Source: Lachnospiraceae bacterium (GTDB lineage: Bacteria > Bacillota > Clostridia > Lachnospirales > Lachnospiraceae). From it: DNA of 34,137 bases. The DNA lies in assembly GCA_017440375.1 (NCBI GenBank), contig JAFSHK010000010.1:1-34137 (forward strand). Direction: 5' to 3'. Below the pieces are notes generated by a model. That model had not been told where the DNA came from. It saw only the letters and a program-made list of their open reading frames with translations, and made no database searches. Both the position numbers and the translations under genes were made by a program. Shown one piece after another: positions 1 through 8,147 of the stretch (position 1 is the first letter of the stretch; every line of letters starts with the position of its first letter).

Positions 1-1422
1 CGTCTTCGTGAAGAAATCTCCGAGCAGATCGTTGCTCTTAAAATGATGAAAGAAATGGCTGCTTCTTACGGTTGCGATATTTCCAGACCAGCTACAAACG
101 TACAGGAAGCTATTCAGGCTACTTACTTTGGATATCTTTGTGCAGTTAAAGAACAGAATGGTGCTGCTATGTCCCTCGGACGTACATCTACATTCATCGA
201 CTGCTACGCTGAAAGAGACTTAGCTAACGGAACATTTACAGAAGAAGAAATTCAGGAATTCGTTGATCACTTCATCATGAAATTACGTTGCATCAAATTT
301 GCTCGTACTCCTGAATACAACCAGATTTTCGCTGGTGACCCTGTATGGGTAACAGAATCCCTTGGTGGTGTTGGTGTTGACGGTCGTCCACTCGTTTCCA
401 AAATGAGCTTCCGTTACTTACACACATTAACAAACTTAGGTGCTTCTCCTGAACCTAACTTAACAGTTCTCTGGTCTACAAGACTTCCTGAGAACTTCAA
501 AAAATACTGTGCTAAGATGTCTATCCAGACTTCTTCCATCCAGTACGAAAACGATGAACTTATGAGACCTGAACACAGTGATGACTATGGTATCGCATGT
601 TGCGTATCCTCCATGGTTATCGGTAAGGAAATGCAGTTCTTCGGAGCACGTGCTAACCTTGCTAAGTGCTTACTTTACGCTTTGAACGGTGGTGTTGACG
701 AAGTTACCAAGAAACAGGTTGGTCCTAAGTACCGCCCTGTAACAGGTGATGTTCTTGAATACAACGACGTTTGGGATAAGTTCATGGATATGGTTGAATG
801 GCAGGCAGATGTATATGTAAATACTCTGAACATCATCCACTATATGCATGACAAATACTGCTACGAAAGAGCAGAAATGGCTCTTCATGATAGAGACGTT
901 AAACGTTACTTCGCAACAGGTGTTGCAGGTCTTTCTATCGTAGCTGACTCCTTATCCGCAATCAAATATGCTAAGGTTGAGGTTATCAGAGACGAAGATG
1001 GTATTATCGTTGACTTCAAGACAACTGGTGACTTCCCTAAATACGGTAATGATGATGACCGTGTAGACTCTATCGCACAGGAAATCGTTCACAAATTCAT
1101 GACCGCTATCAGAAGACATCATACCTATAGAAACGGTGTTCCTACAACATCTATCCTTACTATTACTTCTAACGTAACATATGGTAAGGCTACAGGTAAC
1201 ACACCTGACGGACGTAGAAAAGGACAGCCATTCGCTCCTGGTGCTAACCCAATGCACGGACGTGATACTCATGGTGCAGTAGCTTCCTTATCTTCTGTAT
1301 CCAAACTTCCATTCAAGGATGCACAGGATGGTATTTCTAACACATTTACTATCATCCCAGGCGCTCTTGGTAAAGAAGATCAGGTATTCGCAGGCGATAT
1401 CGAAATCGACTTAAACAAATAA
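1..1422 (+). CDS. pflB: Pyruvate formate-lyase catalytic core, C-terminal part (5' end outside window); lacks the glycyl-radical domain
   Basis: The reading frame is open from base 1, so the gene begins upstream. It encodes the barrel of formate acetyltransferase, which turns pyruvate and CoA into acetyl-CoA and formate in anaerobic fermentation. The catalytic Cys-Cys pair of the family is present (codons at 598-603, context GIACCVSSM), followed by the typical [15 protein letters not shown] stretch. The late substrate-domain motifs [20 protein letters not shown] and [10 protein letters not shown] are also there. Unlike canonical enzymes of about 750 residues, the protein stops after [20 protein letters not shown], at the linker where the C-terminal glycyl-radical domain should start. 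No RVSGY motif is encoded here; it lies in a separate gene at 1669. The stop is a clean TAA and the next gene has its own ribosome binding site, so this looks like a true split rather than a sequencing frameshift. Codon use suggests high expression. Confidence 0.95.
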   Translation, partial: RLREEISEQIVALKMMKEMAASYGCDISRPATNVQEAIQATYFGYLCAVKEQNGAAMSLGRTSTFIDCYAERDLANGTFTEEEIQEFVDHFIMKLRCIKFARTPEYNQIFAGDPVWVTESLGGVGVDGRPLVSKMSFRYLHTLTNLGASPEPNLTVLWSTRLPENFKKYCAKMSIQTSSIQYENDELMRPEHSDDYGIACCVSSMVIGKEMQFFGARANLAKCLLYALNGGVDEVTKKQVGPKYRPVTGDVLEYNDVWDKFMDMVEWQADVYVNTLNIIHYMHDKYCYERAEMALHDRDVKRYFATGVAGLSIVADSLSAIKYAKVEVIRDEDGIIVDFKTTGDFPKYGNDDDRVDSIAQEIVHKFMTAIRRHHTYRNGVPTTSILTITSNVTYGKATGNTPDGRRKGQPFAPGANPMHGRDTHGAVASLSSVSKLPFKDAQDGISNTFTIIPGALGKEDQVFAGDIEIDLNK

Positions 1423-1442
1423 TAGATTGATAGGTGGATTCT

Positions 1443-1646
1443 ATGGACGAGAACCAAATGGTTGAGGATTTCATCAAAATGTTAGATTCCGGTATGGCAC
1501 AGGGTGTCGGACATGTGAATGTTAACGTTGATGAAAACTCCAAAAATTCCAAAGATGTGCAGACTATGGGATGTACGGATTGCTCCAGAACTCCGTTAGC
1601 CTGCAGCGTTCCTACCTTAGAACAAGGTTTGGACGACTTCCACTAA
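1443..1646 (+). CDS. Small protein resembling the start of a glycyl-radical domain but lacking the radical loop
   Basis: This 67-aa protein sits between the formate-lyase core and the free glycyl-radical domain. ATG 1443 is chosen because AGGTGG (1432-1437) lies 5 nt upstream; a GTG at 1434 in the same frame has no such site. Residues 7-29 ([14 protein letters not shown], then GVGHVNVNV) match in pattern the opening of the neighbouring glycyl domain ([21 protein letters not shown]). After that it diverges completely. There is no NREML helix and no RVSGYAV loop; instead there is a Lys/Asn/Ser linker, a Cys cluster (Cys44, Cys47, Cys54 in MGCTDC and PLACS) and an acidic tail. I do not know a named family. 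Inference: a paralogue of the glycyl domain that lost the radical loop and may hold the open site, help activation or dock the free domain. It is co-transcribed with its likely partners. Confidence 0.8.
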   Translation: MDENQMVEDFIKMLDSGMAQGVGHVNVNVDENSKNSKDVQTMGCTDCSRTPLACSVPTLEQGLDDFH

Positions 1647-1668
1647 ATTTAATAAGGAGGAAATTATA

Positions 1669-1914
1669 ATGTCAGCAGTAAATACAGCTCAGGTAGATAA
1701 CCTGGTATCTTTATTAGATGGTTATGCAGTTAAAGGTGGACATCACCTTAACGTAAATGTACTTAACAGAGAGATGTTATTAGATGCTCAGCAGCATCCT
1801 GAAAACTATCCTCAGTTAACAATCCGTGTTTCCGGATACGCAGTTAACTTCATTAAGTTAACACCGGAACAGCAGGCAGATGTTATCTCTCGTACATTCC
1901 ACGAAAGCATCTAA
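1669..1914 (+). CDS. grcA: Free-standing glycyl-radical domain of pyruvate formate-lyase (GrcA/YfiD-like)
   Basis: This 81-aa protein is the missing C-terminal domain of the formate-lyase encoded just upstream. It starts at ATG 1669 behind a strong AAGGAGG. In order it has the [21 protein letters not shown] strand region (11-31), the NREMLLDA helix (33-40), [16 protein letters not shown] with the radical-bearing Gly56, and the terminal [16 protein letters not shown] helix. These follow the E. coli PflB C-terminus almost motif for motif. In enterobacteria a protein of this kind (GrcA/YfiD) is a spare part that replaces an oxygen-cleaved domain. Here the core has no domain of its own, so this one should be obligatory for activity. 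Gly56 is the expected site of H-atom abstraction by the activase encoded next. The symbol is given by family similarity. Confidence 0.93.
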   Translation: MSAVNTAQVDNLVSLLDGYAVKGGHHLNVNVLNREMLLDAQQHPENYPQLTIRVSGYAVNFIKLTPEQQADVISRTFHESI

Positions 1915-1938
1915 TTTATTAAAAAGGTAGTTATGATA

Positions 1939-1973
1939 CAGGGCTTTGAAAGTAATTTCAGAGCCCTGTTTTC
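1939..1973 (+). terminator. Intra-operon hairpin, partial terminator or processing site
   Basis: A 13-bp stem with one mismatch (CAGGGCTTTGAAA, loop GTAA, TTTCAGAGCCCTG) is followed by only TTTTC. It lies between the glycyl-domain gene and pflA, 18 nt before the activase start. The short U-run suggests leaky termination or 3'-end protection of the upstream message, which would make the abundant enzyme parts outnumber the activase. Confidence 0.75.
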
Positions 1974-1990
1974 AAAAGAGAGGAAAAGAA

Positions 1991-2749
1991 ATGCTAGGTA
2001 GAATTCATTCATTAGAAAGTTTTGGTACCGTAGACGGACCCGGTGTAAGATTTGTTGTTTTTGTACAGGGTTGTCCTATGCGTTGTGCATATTGTCACAA
2101 TCCCGACACATGGGAAATGAATGCGGGTACTCCTATGGAACCATCTTATATTATTGAACAGTACGAAAGAAATATAAGCTTTTACAAAGGAGGTGGCATC
2201 ACGGTAACCGGTGGTGAACCGCTGATGCAGGTTGACTTTTTAGTGGAATTATTCACACTCGCAAAAGAAAAAGGTATTCATACTTGTATTGACACTTCCG
2301 GTATTGCTTATAAAACAACTTCCAATCCGGAATGGCTTGCTAAATTAGATAAACTAATGACTTTGACAGATTTAGTTATGTTGGATATCAAACACATTGA
2401 TCCCGAGAAGCATAAAGAACTTACTTCCCAGCCTAACGAAGGCATACTTGCTTTTGCTAAATATTTGGATGAAAAAAATGTTGATATGTGGATTCGTCAT
2501 GTCGTTGTACCGGGTATCACAGATGATGAAACATTTTTATATCAGCTTGGATATTTTATTGGTCAATTAAAAAATTTGAAAGCCCTCGATGTACTTCCGT
2601 ATCATACAATGGGCGAAAATAAATACGAAAAATTAGGTATGGAATATAAGTTAAAAGGTGTTCCGCCAATGGACAAAGGCAAACTGCTCGATAAAAAAGC
2701 AGCCATTTTGGATGGCATCCGTAAACGTCGAGCTGAACTGGCAGAATAA
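1991..2749 (+). CDS. pflA: Pyruvate formate-lyase activating enzyme (radical SAM)
   Basis: This 252-aa radical SAM activase generates the glycyl radical on pyruvate formate-lyase. The CxxxCxxC cluster motif is at Cys28, Cys32 and Cys35 (GCPMRCAYCHNPDTW), after the family opening IHSLESFGTVDGPGVRFVVF. The SAM-binding GGE motif follows in ITVTGGEPLMQ, and the DIKHID and LPYHTMGENKY motifs are typical of PflA. ATG 1991 is chosen: GAGGAAAAG precedes it and the product matches family length. A TTG 45 nt upstream in frame falls inside the preceding hairpin. As the last gene of the pfl operon it probably acts on the split enzyme encoded upstream. Its target Gly lies on a separate polypeptide, which is unusual for this reaction. 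Confidence 0.97.
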   Translation: MLGRIHSLESFGTVDGPGVRFVVFVQGCPMRCAYCHNPDTWEMNAGTPMEPSYIIEQYERNISFYKGGGITVTGGEPLMQVDFLVELFTLAKEKGIHTCIDTSGIAYKTTSNPEWLAKLDKLMTLTDLVMLDIKHIDPEKHKELTSQPNEGILAFAKYLDEKNVDMWIRHVVVPGITDDETFLYQLGYFIGQLKNLKALDVLPYHTMGENKYEKLGMEYKLKGVPPMDKGKLLDKKAAILDGIRKRRAELAE

Positions 2750-2794
2750 CTCTAAATTGGAAAGAATATTCCAGGAAATATTAGTTGTTTATGC

Positions 2795-2823
2795 TTGTAT
2801 ATTCCCTACTTTTATATTAAAAT
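2795..2823 (+). promoter_or_regulatory. Likely sigma-A promoter of the ferredoxin gene
   Basis: TTGTAT (2795-2800), a 17-nt spacer and TAAAAT (2818-2823) lie about 65 nt before the ferredoxin start. Both hexamers fit sigma-70-type elements well, so ferredoxin can be expressed apart from the pfl operon. Confidence 0.6.
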
Positions 2824-2888
2824 AGTAGTAAGATTTGATAAATTTATATCAATAATATTTATATTACGATTATAAGGAGGATATGATT

Positions 2889-3059
2889 ATGGCATTTGCA
2901 ATTGGTGATGCTTGTGTAGCATGTGGTGCTTGTGAAGCTCAGTGTCCGGTAGGCGCAATCAGCATGGGAGATGGCAAATTCGAAATCGATGCTGATAAAT
3001 GTATCGATTGTGGTTCTTGTGCAGGAGCTTGCCCAACAGGTGCTATTGCTCAGGCTTAA
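2889..3059 (+). CDS. 2[4Fe-4S] clostridial-type ferredoxin
   Basis: A 56-aa soluble electron carrier with two CxxCxxCxxxCP cluster motifs: CVACGACEAQCP (residues 9-20) and CIDCGSCAGACP (38-49). The length equals that of classical clostridial ferredoxins. ATG 2889 (MAFAIGDACV) is preferred: AGGAGG at 2875-2880 is 8 nt upstream, while an in-frame ATG at 2883 would be only 2 nt away. The gene has its own promoter and a strong terminator and is therefore monocistronic. Likely partners are pyruvate:ferredoxin oxidoreductase, hydrogenase or Rnf encoded elsewhere; it might also reduce the radical SAM activase, but that is inference. Confidence 0.95.
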   Translation: MAFAIGDACVACGACEAQCPVGAISMGDGKFEIDADKCIDCGSCAGACPTGAIAQA

Positions 3060-3077
3060 TTAACCTAAGATAATAGC

Positions 3078-3110
3078 AAAAGCATTCAGTGTAAAGCTGA
3101 ATGCTTTTTT
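3078..3110 (+). terminator. Rho-independent terminator of the ferredoxin gene
   Basis: Perfect 9-bp stem AGCATTCAG / CTGAATGCT with a 7-nt loop, a run of A before and TTTTTT after. It ends the + strand region just before the convergent gene at 3125. Confidence 0.92.
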
Positions 3111-3124
3111 GATTTGCAGAAGTT

Positions 3125-3772
3125 TCATCGTTTTATTAACCTTCCCATCTTTCGTTCTCTTCTGGATTCTTTTGCTGCTTTAGCAGGTTTTTCTTTTGTT
3201 TTATTTTTCTCACGAAGCATCTCATCTATTTTGCGAAAATGTTCTTCTTCCTTCTTCCAACGTTCTTCCTCCCGTTCTTCTCTGGCACGAAACTGATAAT
3301 CAAGCTCTTTCAAAATACTTTCTTTAATCTCCGTGCATAATTCTTGATTGGCGCTTTTTACGGCTTCTACCATCATATGCTGCAATAAATATTGTAAACG
3401 TGTTACTTTATCATCTTTCGCATCTTCTTTTGACAAGGATACAATATACTTCTCTCTCTTACCAAACATCATCTCATTTTCTGTTTCGTTATTCTTGATA
3501 TCAGCCACAAAACCGGCAACTACTTTTTCATGATTATCCTGGATATTATCCCCTTTTTGTATAATGGTACGAATCGCCTTTAACTGCAATCCCTGCTCTT
3601 TTAGTTGTTTAATCTCCCGAAAACGTTTCACATCCTCTATCGTATAATAACGATGGCCCATTTCATTTCTTTTGATTGGAAGCTGTAATTCATCTTCCCA
3701 ATATCGCAATACATGCGTCTCTACTTCAACTCTTTTGGCTGCTTCTGAAATCAATAACATTTCTTCTCTCAT
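3125..3772 (-). CDS. MerR-type HTH protein with a long coiled-coil/basic tail
   Basis: A 215-aa protein with a MerR-like winged helix at the N-terminus (LISEAAKRVEVETHVLRYWEDE, then GHRYYTIEDVKRFREIKQLKEQG). A mid region and a very charged C-terminal coiled coil follow (roughly residues 145-200, rich in E, K and R, e.g. REEREEERWKKEEEHFRK), ending in the basic stretch RRERKMGRLIKR. It lacks the Cys or drug-binding effector domain of classical MerR regulators. The layout recalls chromosome-anchoring RacA-like proteins, but I cannot assign it to that family. It follows dnaB on the same strand, separated by a terminator. ATG 3772 has AAAGGGG 8 nt upstream; ATG 3778 would be only 2 nt from it. 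There is no strong terminator of its own beyond the convergent ferredoxin hairpin. Confidence 0.85.
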   Translation of the reverse strand: MREEMLLISEAAKRVEVETHVLRYWEDELQLPIKRNEMGHRYYTIEDVKRFREIKQLKEQGLQLKAIRTIIQKGDNIQDNHEKVVAGFVADIKNNETENEMMFGKREKYIVSLSKEDAKDDKVTRLQYLLQHMMVEAVKSANQELCTEIKESILKELDYQFRAREEREEERWKKEEEHFRKIDEMLREKNKTKEKPAKAAKESRRERKMGRLIKR

Positions 3773-3795
3773 TTTCATTTCCCCTTTCTAAGTGC

Positions 3796-3833
3796 AAAAA
3801 AAGACAAACCTGTCCAAATTAGATTTGTCTTTT
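3796..3833 (-). terminator. Terminator downstream of dnaB
   Basis: On the minus strand AGACAAATC pairs with GGTTTGTCT (one mismatch) around an 11-nt loop, followed by a run of six T. It ends the gdpP-rplI-dnaB transcript. Confidence 0.8.
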
Positions 3834-3883
3834 GTAAGTTCAATATTAAATTTTATATTTTACCAACTACTGAATCCGAAATA

Positions 3884-5224
3884 TTAGTGTTGCAAGTTTC
3901 CGAACTTTGTAAAATCCGGTAACCAGACAAGTTCTACGGTACCAATCGGACCATTTCTCTGCTTTGCAATAATAATTTCCGCAATACCTTTTTTCTCGGT
4001 ATCCTTGTTATAGTAATCATCACGATAAATAAACATTACTACGTCGGCATCCTGCTCAATCGCCCCGGACTCACGAAGGTCAGATAACATAGGTCTGTGA
4101 TCCGGTCGCTGTTCTACCTGACGGCTAAGCTGTGACAATGCAATAACCGGCACATGCAGCTCTCTTGCCAAGGCTTTTAAGGAACGCGAAATATCGGAAA
4201 TTTCCTGCTGTCTGGAATCACTTCTGCCACTTCCTGTCATCAACTGCAAGTAGTCAATGATAATCATTTCCAGATTGTGCTCCAGTTTGTATTTACGGCA
4301 TTTGGAACGAAGCTCGGAAATACTGATACCCGGCGTATCATCAATAATCAAATTGGATTTACCGATAGCACCCGCACTCTCAATTAACTTCTCCCATTCT
4401 TCGTCTGAAAGATTACCGGTTCTAAGATGCTGGGAGTCAACTTTGGATTCCATCGCAAAAAGACGATTCACAAGCTGCTCCTTTGACATTTCCAGACTGA
4501 AAATAGCCACCGTTTTATTCTGTCTAAAAGCCACATATTGGGCTATATTTAAAACGAATGCAGTTTTTCCCATAGAAGGTCTTGCTGCCACCAAAATGAG
4601 GTCAGACGGCTGCATACCGGCAGTTCTGTAATCAAGGTCAATAAAACCTGTTGCAACACCGGTTACACTACCCTTGTTACGGGCTGCTTTCTCGATGTTC
4701 TCCATCGCATTCATAACAACCTGTCGAATCGGAACAAACTCACCTGTATTCCTTCGTTGTACCAAATCGAAAATTCTCTTCTCTGTATCCTCCAGAATCA
4801 CTTCCAGATTTTCTTTTCCGACATAACAAGTATTCGCAATTTCTTCATTTAATTTAATCAGCTTACGAAGCGTAGATTTCTCCGCCACAATATTCGCATA
4901 ATACTTGATGTTGGCAGATGTCGGAACCGCTGTAATCAAATCTCTTACAAATTCCAGACTGCTTACCTCAGGGGGAACATCCTTTTCTTTCAGCCTGTCC
5001 TGCAAGGTTACAAGGTCTACGGGCTTTCCTTCTTCATTCAGCTCTACCATTGTCTCAAACAAGATTCCATACTGTTTGCTGTAAAAGTCATCCCCATTGA
5101 CGATTTCCGAAGCAACTACAATTGCTTCCCTATCCATAATCATGGAACCGACAACGGACTGCTCCGCTTCAATGCTGTGCGGCAATATTCTTTTTATCAA
5201 TGCCTCTTCCATTGGCTGTGGCAT
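3884..5224 (-). CDS. dnaB: Replicative DNA helicase DnaB (DnaC in Bacillus naming)
   Basis: This 446-aa protein is the hexameric helicase that unwinds DNA ahead of the replication fork. The N-terminal DnaB domain (about 11-115, starting IKRILPHSIEAEQSVVGSM) is followed by the linker and the RecA-like motor. The motor carries Walker A at about 214-222 (ARPSMGKTA), Walker B in MIIIDYLQLM, the ALSQLSRQVEQR motif, and DLRESGAIEQDADVV. Length is normal and no intein is present. It starts at ATG 5224 behind AAAGGATGGG, 21 nt after rplI. The order gdpP-rplI-dnaB is the same as in Bacillus. Confidence 0.98.
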   Translation of the reverse strand: MPQPMEEALIKRILPHSIEAEQSVVGSMIMDREAIVVASEIVNGDDFYSKQYGILFETMVELNEEGKPVDLVTLQDRLKEKDVPPEVSSLEFVRDLITAVPTSANIKYYANIVAEKSTLRKLIKLNEEIANTCYVGKENLEVILEDTEKRIFDLVQRRNTGEFVPIRQVVMNAMENIEKAARNKGSVTGVATGFIDLDYRTAGMQPSDLILVAARPSMGKTAFVLNIAQYVAFRQNKTVAIFSLEMSKEQLVNRLFAMESKVDSQHLRTGNLSDEEWEKLIESAGAIGKSNLIIDDTPGISISELRSKCRKYKLEHNLEMIIIDYLQLMTGSGRSDSRQQEISDISRSLKALARELHVPVIALSQLSRQVEQRPDHRPMLSDLRESGAIEQDADVVMFIYRDDYYNKDTEKKGIAEIIIAKQRNGPIGTVELVWLPDFTKFGNLQH

Positions 5225-5245
5225 TTTCGATTCCCATCCTTTTTA

Positions 5246-5692
5246 CTATTCTTCGACCACTTTCACTTTCAACTTACCGGTTACTTTGGTATGAAGCTTC
5301 ACACTAACCTCGTACACTCCCAAAGATTTAATTGCCTCCGGTAACTGAATTTTCTTTTTATCTAACTCCAACGCGCACTGTTCTTTTGCTGCAACTGCAA
5401 TTTCCTTAGAGGATATAGATCCAAAGGTTCTTCCACCTTCCCCGGATTTCATCTTAACAATAACCTCTTTGGTCTCCAGCACTTTGGCTAATTCCTGTGC
5501 TGCTTCTAACTGCTCTTTTGCTATTTTATCTGCATTTGCATTCTGCAATTTTAAATCATTCATATTCTTGGCATTTGCCTCTAAACCTAACCCCTGTGGT
5601 AAAACAAAGTTTCTTGCATAACCATCACTTACATTAACAACTTCTCCCTTTTTACCAAGAGATTTTACATCCTGTAATAAAATAACTTTCAT
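5246..5692 (-). CDS. rplI: 50S ribosomal protein L9
   Basis: A 148-aa protein with the conserved L9 N-terminal domain ([19 protein letters not shown], then [16 protein letters not shown]), the long connecting helix (residues about 45-75) and the C-terminal RNA-binding domain ([18 protein letters not shown]). ATG 5692 is taken since MKVILL is the family start and AAAGGTG lies upstream. A GTG 12 nt earlier would sit directly on the ribosome binding site. It lies between gdpP and dnaB in one transcription unit. Confidence 0.98.
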   Translation of the reverse strand: MKVILLQDVKSLGKKGEVVNVSDGYARNFVLPQGLGLEANAKNMNDLKLQNANADKIAKEQLEAAQELAKVLETKEVIVKMKSGEGGRTFGSISSKEIAVAAKEQCALELDKKKIQLPEAIKSLGVYEVSVKLHTKVTGKLKVKVVEE

Positions 5693-5736
5693 CTCACTAA
5701 TCACACCTTTCTTCTATCACATCAAATTAAAGAGAC

Positions 5737-7791
5737 TTAATCTAATTCACCCTCTTCTATCATCGTATCAAGGGTCTTCTTAATCAATGCAATACTGTCT
5801 TCTACCGTAGTATCCGTTAACTGACATCCGGCTACGTTCAAGTGACCGCCGCCCCCCATTCTTTCCATAATAACCTGGACATTGACCTCATCAATCGAAC
5901 GGGCTGAAACATAAATCATGCCATTATATTCTGTTAAAACAAAGCTGGCTTTCATTCCTTTAATATTGAGCAACTCATTTGCTGCCTGCGCCCCTACAAC
6001 AGTAGGACTCTGCACATTTTCACCATTGCAGATAGAAATTGCATACGACTGTCTGTAAATCTCTGCCTGGCTGACTGCATCTGCTTTGGTCTTATACTCA
6101 TTTGCATCATCACGGAACAGCTTACGGACTCTTGTAACATCTGCGCCGTTTCTACGTAGAAAAGCTGCTGCTTCAAATGTTCTGACACCTGTTTTCGTCA
6201 TGAAATTGTTTGTATCAATCATAATACCGGAATATAAACAATCTGCTTCTTCTGAACGAATGCGCAATGTATCACTGATATATTGCAAAATCTCAGAAAC
6301 CATTTCACAAGTCGAGGAAGCATAGGCTTCAATATACGATAATGTCGCATTCTCAATTACTTCTGAACCCTGTCTGTGATGGTCTAATACCACAATGGAT
6401 TTACATCGCTTCAGAAGATCCGGACACTCTGTAATGCTCGGTTTATTAACATCTACAATAACTAAAACTGCATTGTTTCCAACCATTTCCAATGCCTGCG
6501 TACCACTTACAATGAAATCTGCTCCATACTCATCATTATTACGGAACATTTCCACCATCGGCTGCATGGATGCTGTAATATCATTTAAAACAATGTGTGC
6601 CGGTTTCTCTAATGTCTGTGCAATTCGGTAAATACCAACTGCTGCACCGAAGCTGTCAACATCACCCATACGATGTCCCATAACATAAACTTCGTCTTTT
6701 ACAGAAATAATTTCCTTAAGCGCATGCGCTTTGACCCTCGCCTTTACACGAGTACTCTTCTCAACCTGCTGACTCTTACCGCCATAATAAATAACATTCT
6801 CCGGCAGCTTCACAACCGCCTGGTCACCGCCACGTCCAAGCGCTAAGTCAATAGCATTTCTGGCAAATTCATAGTTCTGCGCATAAGTCAGACCATTTAA
6901 ACCAACACCGATACTAATGGTAACTGCCATCTCATTACCGATATTAACGGTCTTAACATCTTCTAACAATTCAAAACGCTCTTCTTGTAATAAAGCAACT
7001 GCTTTCTTACGCATAATAATGAGATATTTATCTTTCTCAAGCTTCTTACAAATACCATCCAATGCGCTAATATATTTGTTAACCTTTCGGTCTATCAACG
7101 CAATCAAAAGAGAACGTCTTACTTCCTCTACACTCTCTAACGCCTCTTCATAATTATCCAAGTAAATAAGTCCTATGGCTAAACTCTGATCGTCAACTTC
7201 CTGTAATGCAATTTTCAATGCCGTTTCGTCAAAAAGATACAATGCGATTAAATAACCATCGTAGTCCTTTGCGGAAATAATGTCACTGTTTTCCGCCATT
7301 TCCTTTAGAGAAATTTTCTTTAATCTGGCGACATAATTGCAAGATTCATAATCTACATCAAGTTCTACTTCATCTTCCTCTACGGTTCCCGGAAGTCTAT
7401 CTTTCGTAATAGATGGAAAAATAGATGTGATTGATTTACGGTATCCCTTTTCCTTATGCACTACTTTCTCAAACGCAATATTTGTCCAAATAATTTTACC
7501 GCTATCATCCAACAAAGCATGCGGCAAATCCAAATCTCTCAACAGTCTCCGCTGAATTTGTCCGTATTGCGTAGCAAAGCTAATAAGCTCATTCATAATG
7601 ATTGGTTTATTATAAAACATCATAGAAAGGATTATCGCCAGGTAAAAAATAATAAAGCAACTTAATACTAATCCTGCCCGATAATCAATAAAATAGATAA
7701 AGACATCTACTGCTATTAACAATAATCCCAAATACAAAGAAGACTGCAAATAGGCTTTCAATCTTCCTTTTAATTTTATACTATTCTTCAT
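5737..7791 (-). CDS. gdpP: Membrane-bound c-di-AMP phosphodiesterase GdpP (DHH-DHHA1)
   Basis: A 684-aa protein that hydrolyses cyclic di-AMP to pApA. Two transmembrane helices (about 15-62) are followed by a PAS-like domain (about 75-160) and a degenerate GGDEF domain (about 205-330). The DHH domain has GHRMGDVDS at about 372-380, VIVDVNKPS and VVLDHHRQG, and the DHHA1 domain carries GGGGHLNVAG near residue 645. The catalytic metal ligands of the DHH domain are all seen. ATG 7791 is chosen: AAGAGG lies 5 nt upstream, and an adjoining ATG at 7794 is only 2 nt away. The frame stays open upstream but without a ribosome binding site. It heads gdpP-rplI-dnaB. The matching synthase cdaA is encoded 8 kb away in this window. 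Confidence 0.96.
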   Translation of the reverse strand: MKNSIKLKGRLKAYLQSSLYLGLLLIAVDVFIYFIDYRAGLVLSCFIIFYLAIILSMMFYNKPIIMNELISFATQYGQIQRRLLRDLDLPHALLDDSGKIIWTNIAFEKVVHKEKGYRKSITSIFPSITKDRLPGTVEEDEVELDVDYESCNYVARLKKISLKEMAENSDIISAKDYDGYLIALYLFDETALKIALQEVDDQSLAIGLIYLDNYEEALESVEEVRRSLLIALIDRKVNKYISALDGICKKLEKDKYLIIMRKKAVALLQEERFELLEDVKTVNIGNEMAVTISIGVGLNGLTYAQNYEFARNAIDLALGRGGDQAVVKLPENVIYYGGKSQQVEKSTRVKARVKAHALKEIISVKDEVYVMGHRMGDVDSFGAAVGIYRIAQTLEKPAHIVLNDITASMQPMVEMFRNNDEYGADFIVSGTQALEMVGNNAVLVIVDVNKPSITECPDLLKRCKSIVVLDHHRQGSEVIENATLSYIEAYASSTCEMVSEILQYISDTLRIRSEEADCLYSGIMIDTNNFMTKTGVRTFEAAAFLRRNGADVTRVRKLFRDDANEYKTKADAVSQAEIYRQSYAISICNGENVQSPTVVGAQAANELLNIKGMKASFVLTEYNGMIYVSARSIDEVNVQVIMERMGGGGHLNVAGCQLTDTTVEDSIALIKKTLDTMIEEGELD

Positions 7792-7862
7792 CATAACCTC
7801 TTGTTTGCATGTTTCCTGCGAATATACACACTGTCCCAGTTTTATGATTACATAACAGTATA

Positions 7863-7871
7863 AGTATAGCA
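7863..7871 (-). promoter_or_regulatory. Possible extended -10 promoter of gdpP-rplI-dnaB
   Basis: The minus strand reads TGCTATACT, an extended -10 element, about 72 nt before the gdpP start. There is no convincing -35 box at 17 nt, so this rests on the extended -10 alone. Confidence 0.4.
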
Positions 7872-7975
7872 TTTTTTCTTATGAAGTTCTACACCAATAT
7901 GTAGTTCTTTTTTTCTATAATTTGACATATATGGTGGTGGTATTTACACGAATTTGAAAAAACTCAAGATATCTC

Positions 7976-8122
7976 CTAATCTCTTAAACACCCAATTGGA
8001 ACAACATAAACGCCATCGTCTCTTCGATACGCATAATCCCCCACAGCTGTCAAAATCATTAGGAATGCCGACCACTTTTCGGTTTTTTGGCATTTGCACA
8101 CCAACACATGAAGCAATATCAT
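7976..8122 (-). CDS. Unrecognised 48-aa reading frame in the gdpP-rpsR gap
   Basis: The 345-bp space between gdpP and rpsR has an intact short frame whose product looks protein-like. It has a hydrophobic start (MILLHVLV), a mid part (SAFLMILTAVGDYAYRR), and a tail DDGVYVVPIGCLRD before the stop. The tail has the look of a folded C-terminus with alternating Val/Tyr strand residues. There is no good ribosome binding site before ATG 8122, and a stop codon immediately precedes it. It may be the end of a lost larger gene rather than a functional gene. Longer frames on both strands in this stretch look like random sequence. I cannot name a family. Confidence 0.3.
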   Translation of the reverse strand: MILLHVLVCKCQKTEKWSAFLMILTAVGDYAYRRDDGVYVVPIGCLRD

Positions 8123-8147
8123 TTAACCACATTATTTAGGAACAACA

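Noticed and set aside
670..1272. Minus-strand reading frames opposite pflB
   Set aside because: They mirror a strongly biased coding gene, have no ribosome binding site and no recognisable motif.
1946..1990. Upstream TTG start extending PflA by 15 residues
   Set aside because: The extension lies in the hairpin DNA and lacks a ribosome binding site; ATG 1991 fits the family start.
7944..8139. Two overlapping 61-62-codon frames on opposite strands in the gdpP-rpsR gap
   Set aside because: Neither has a ribosome binding site or protein-like composition; a shorter third frame (7976-8122) looks more convincing.
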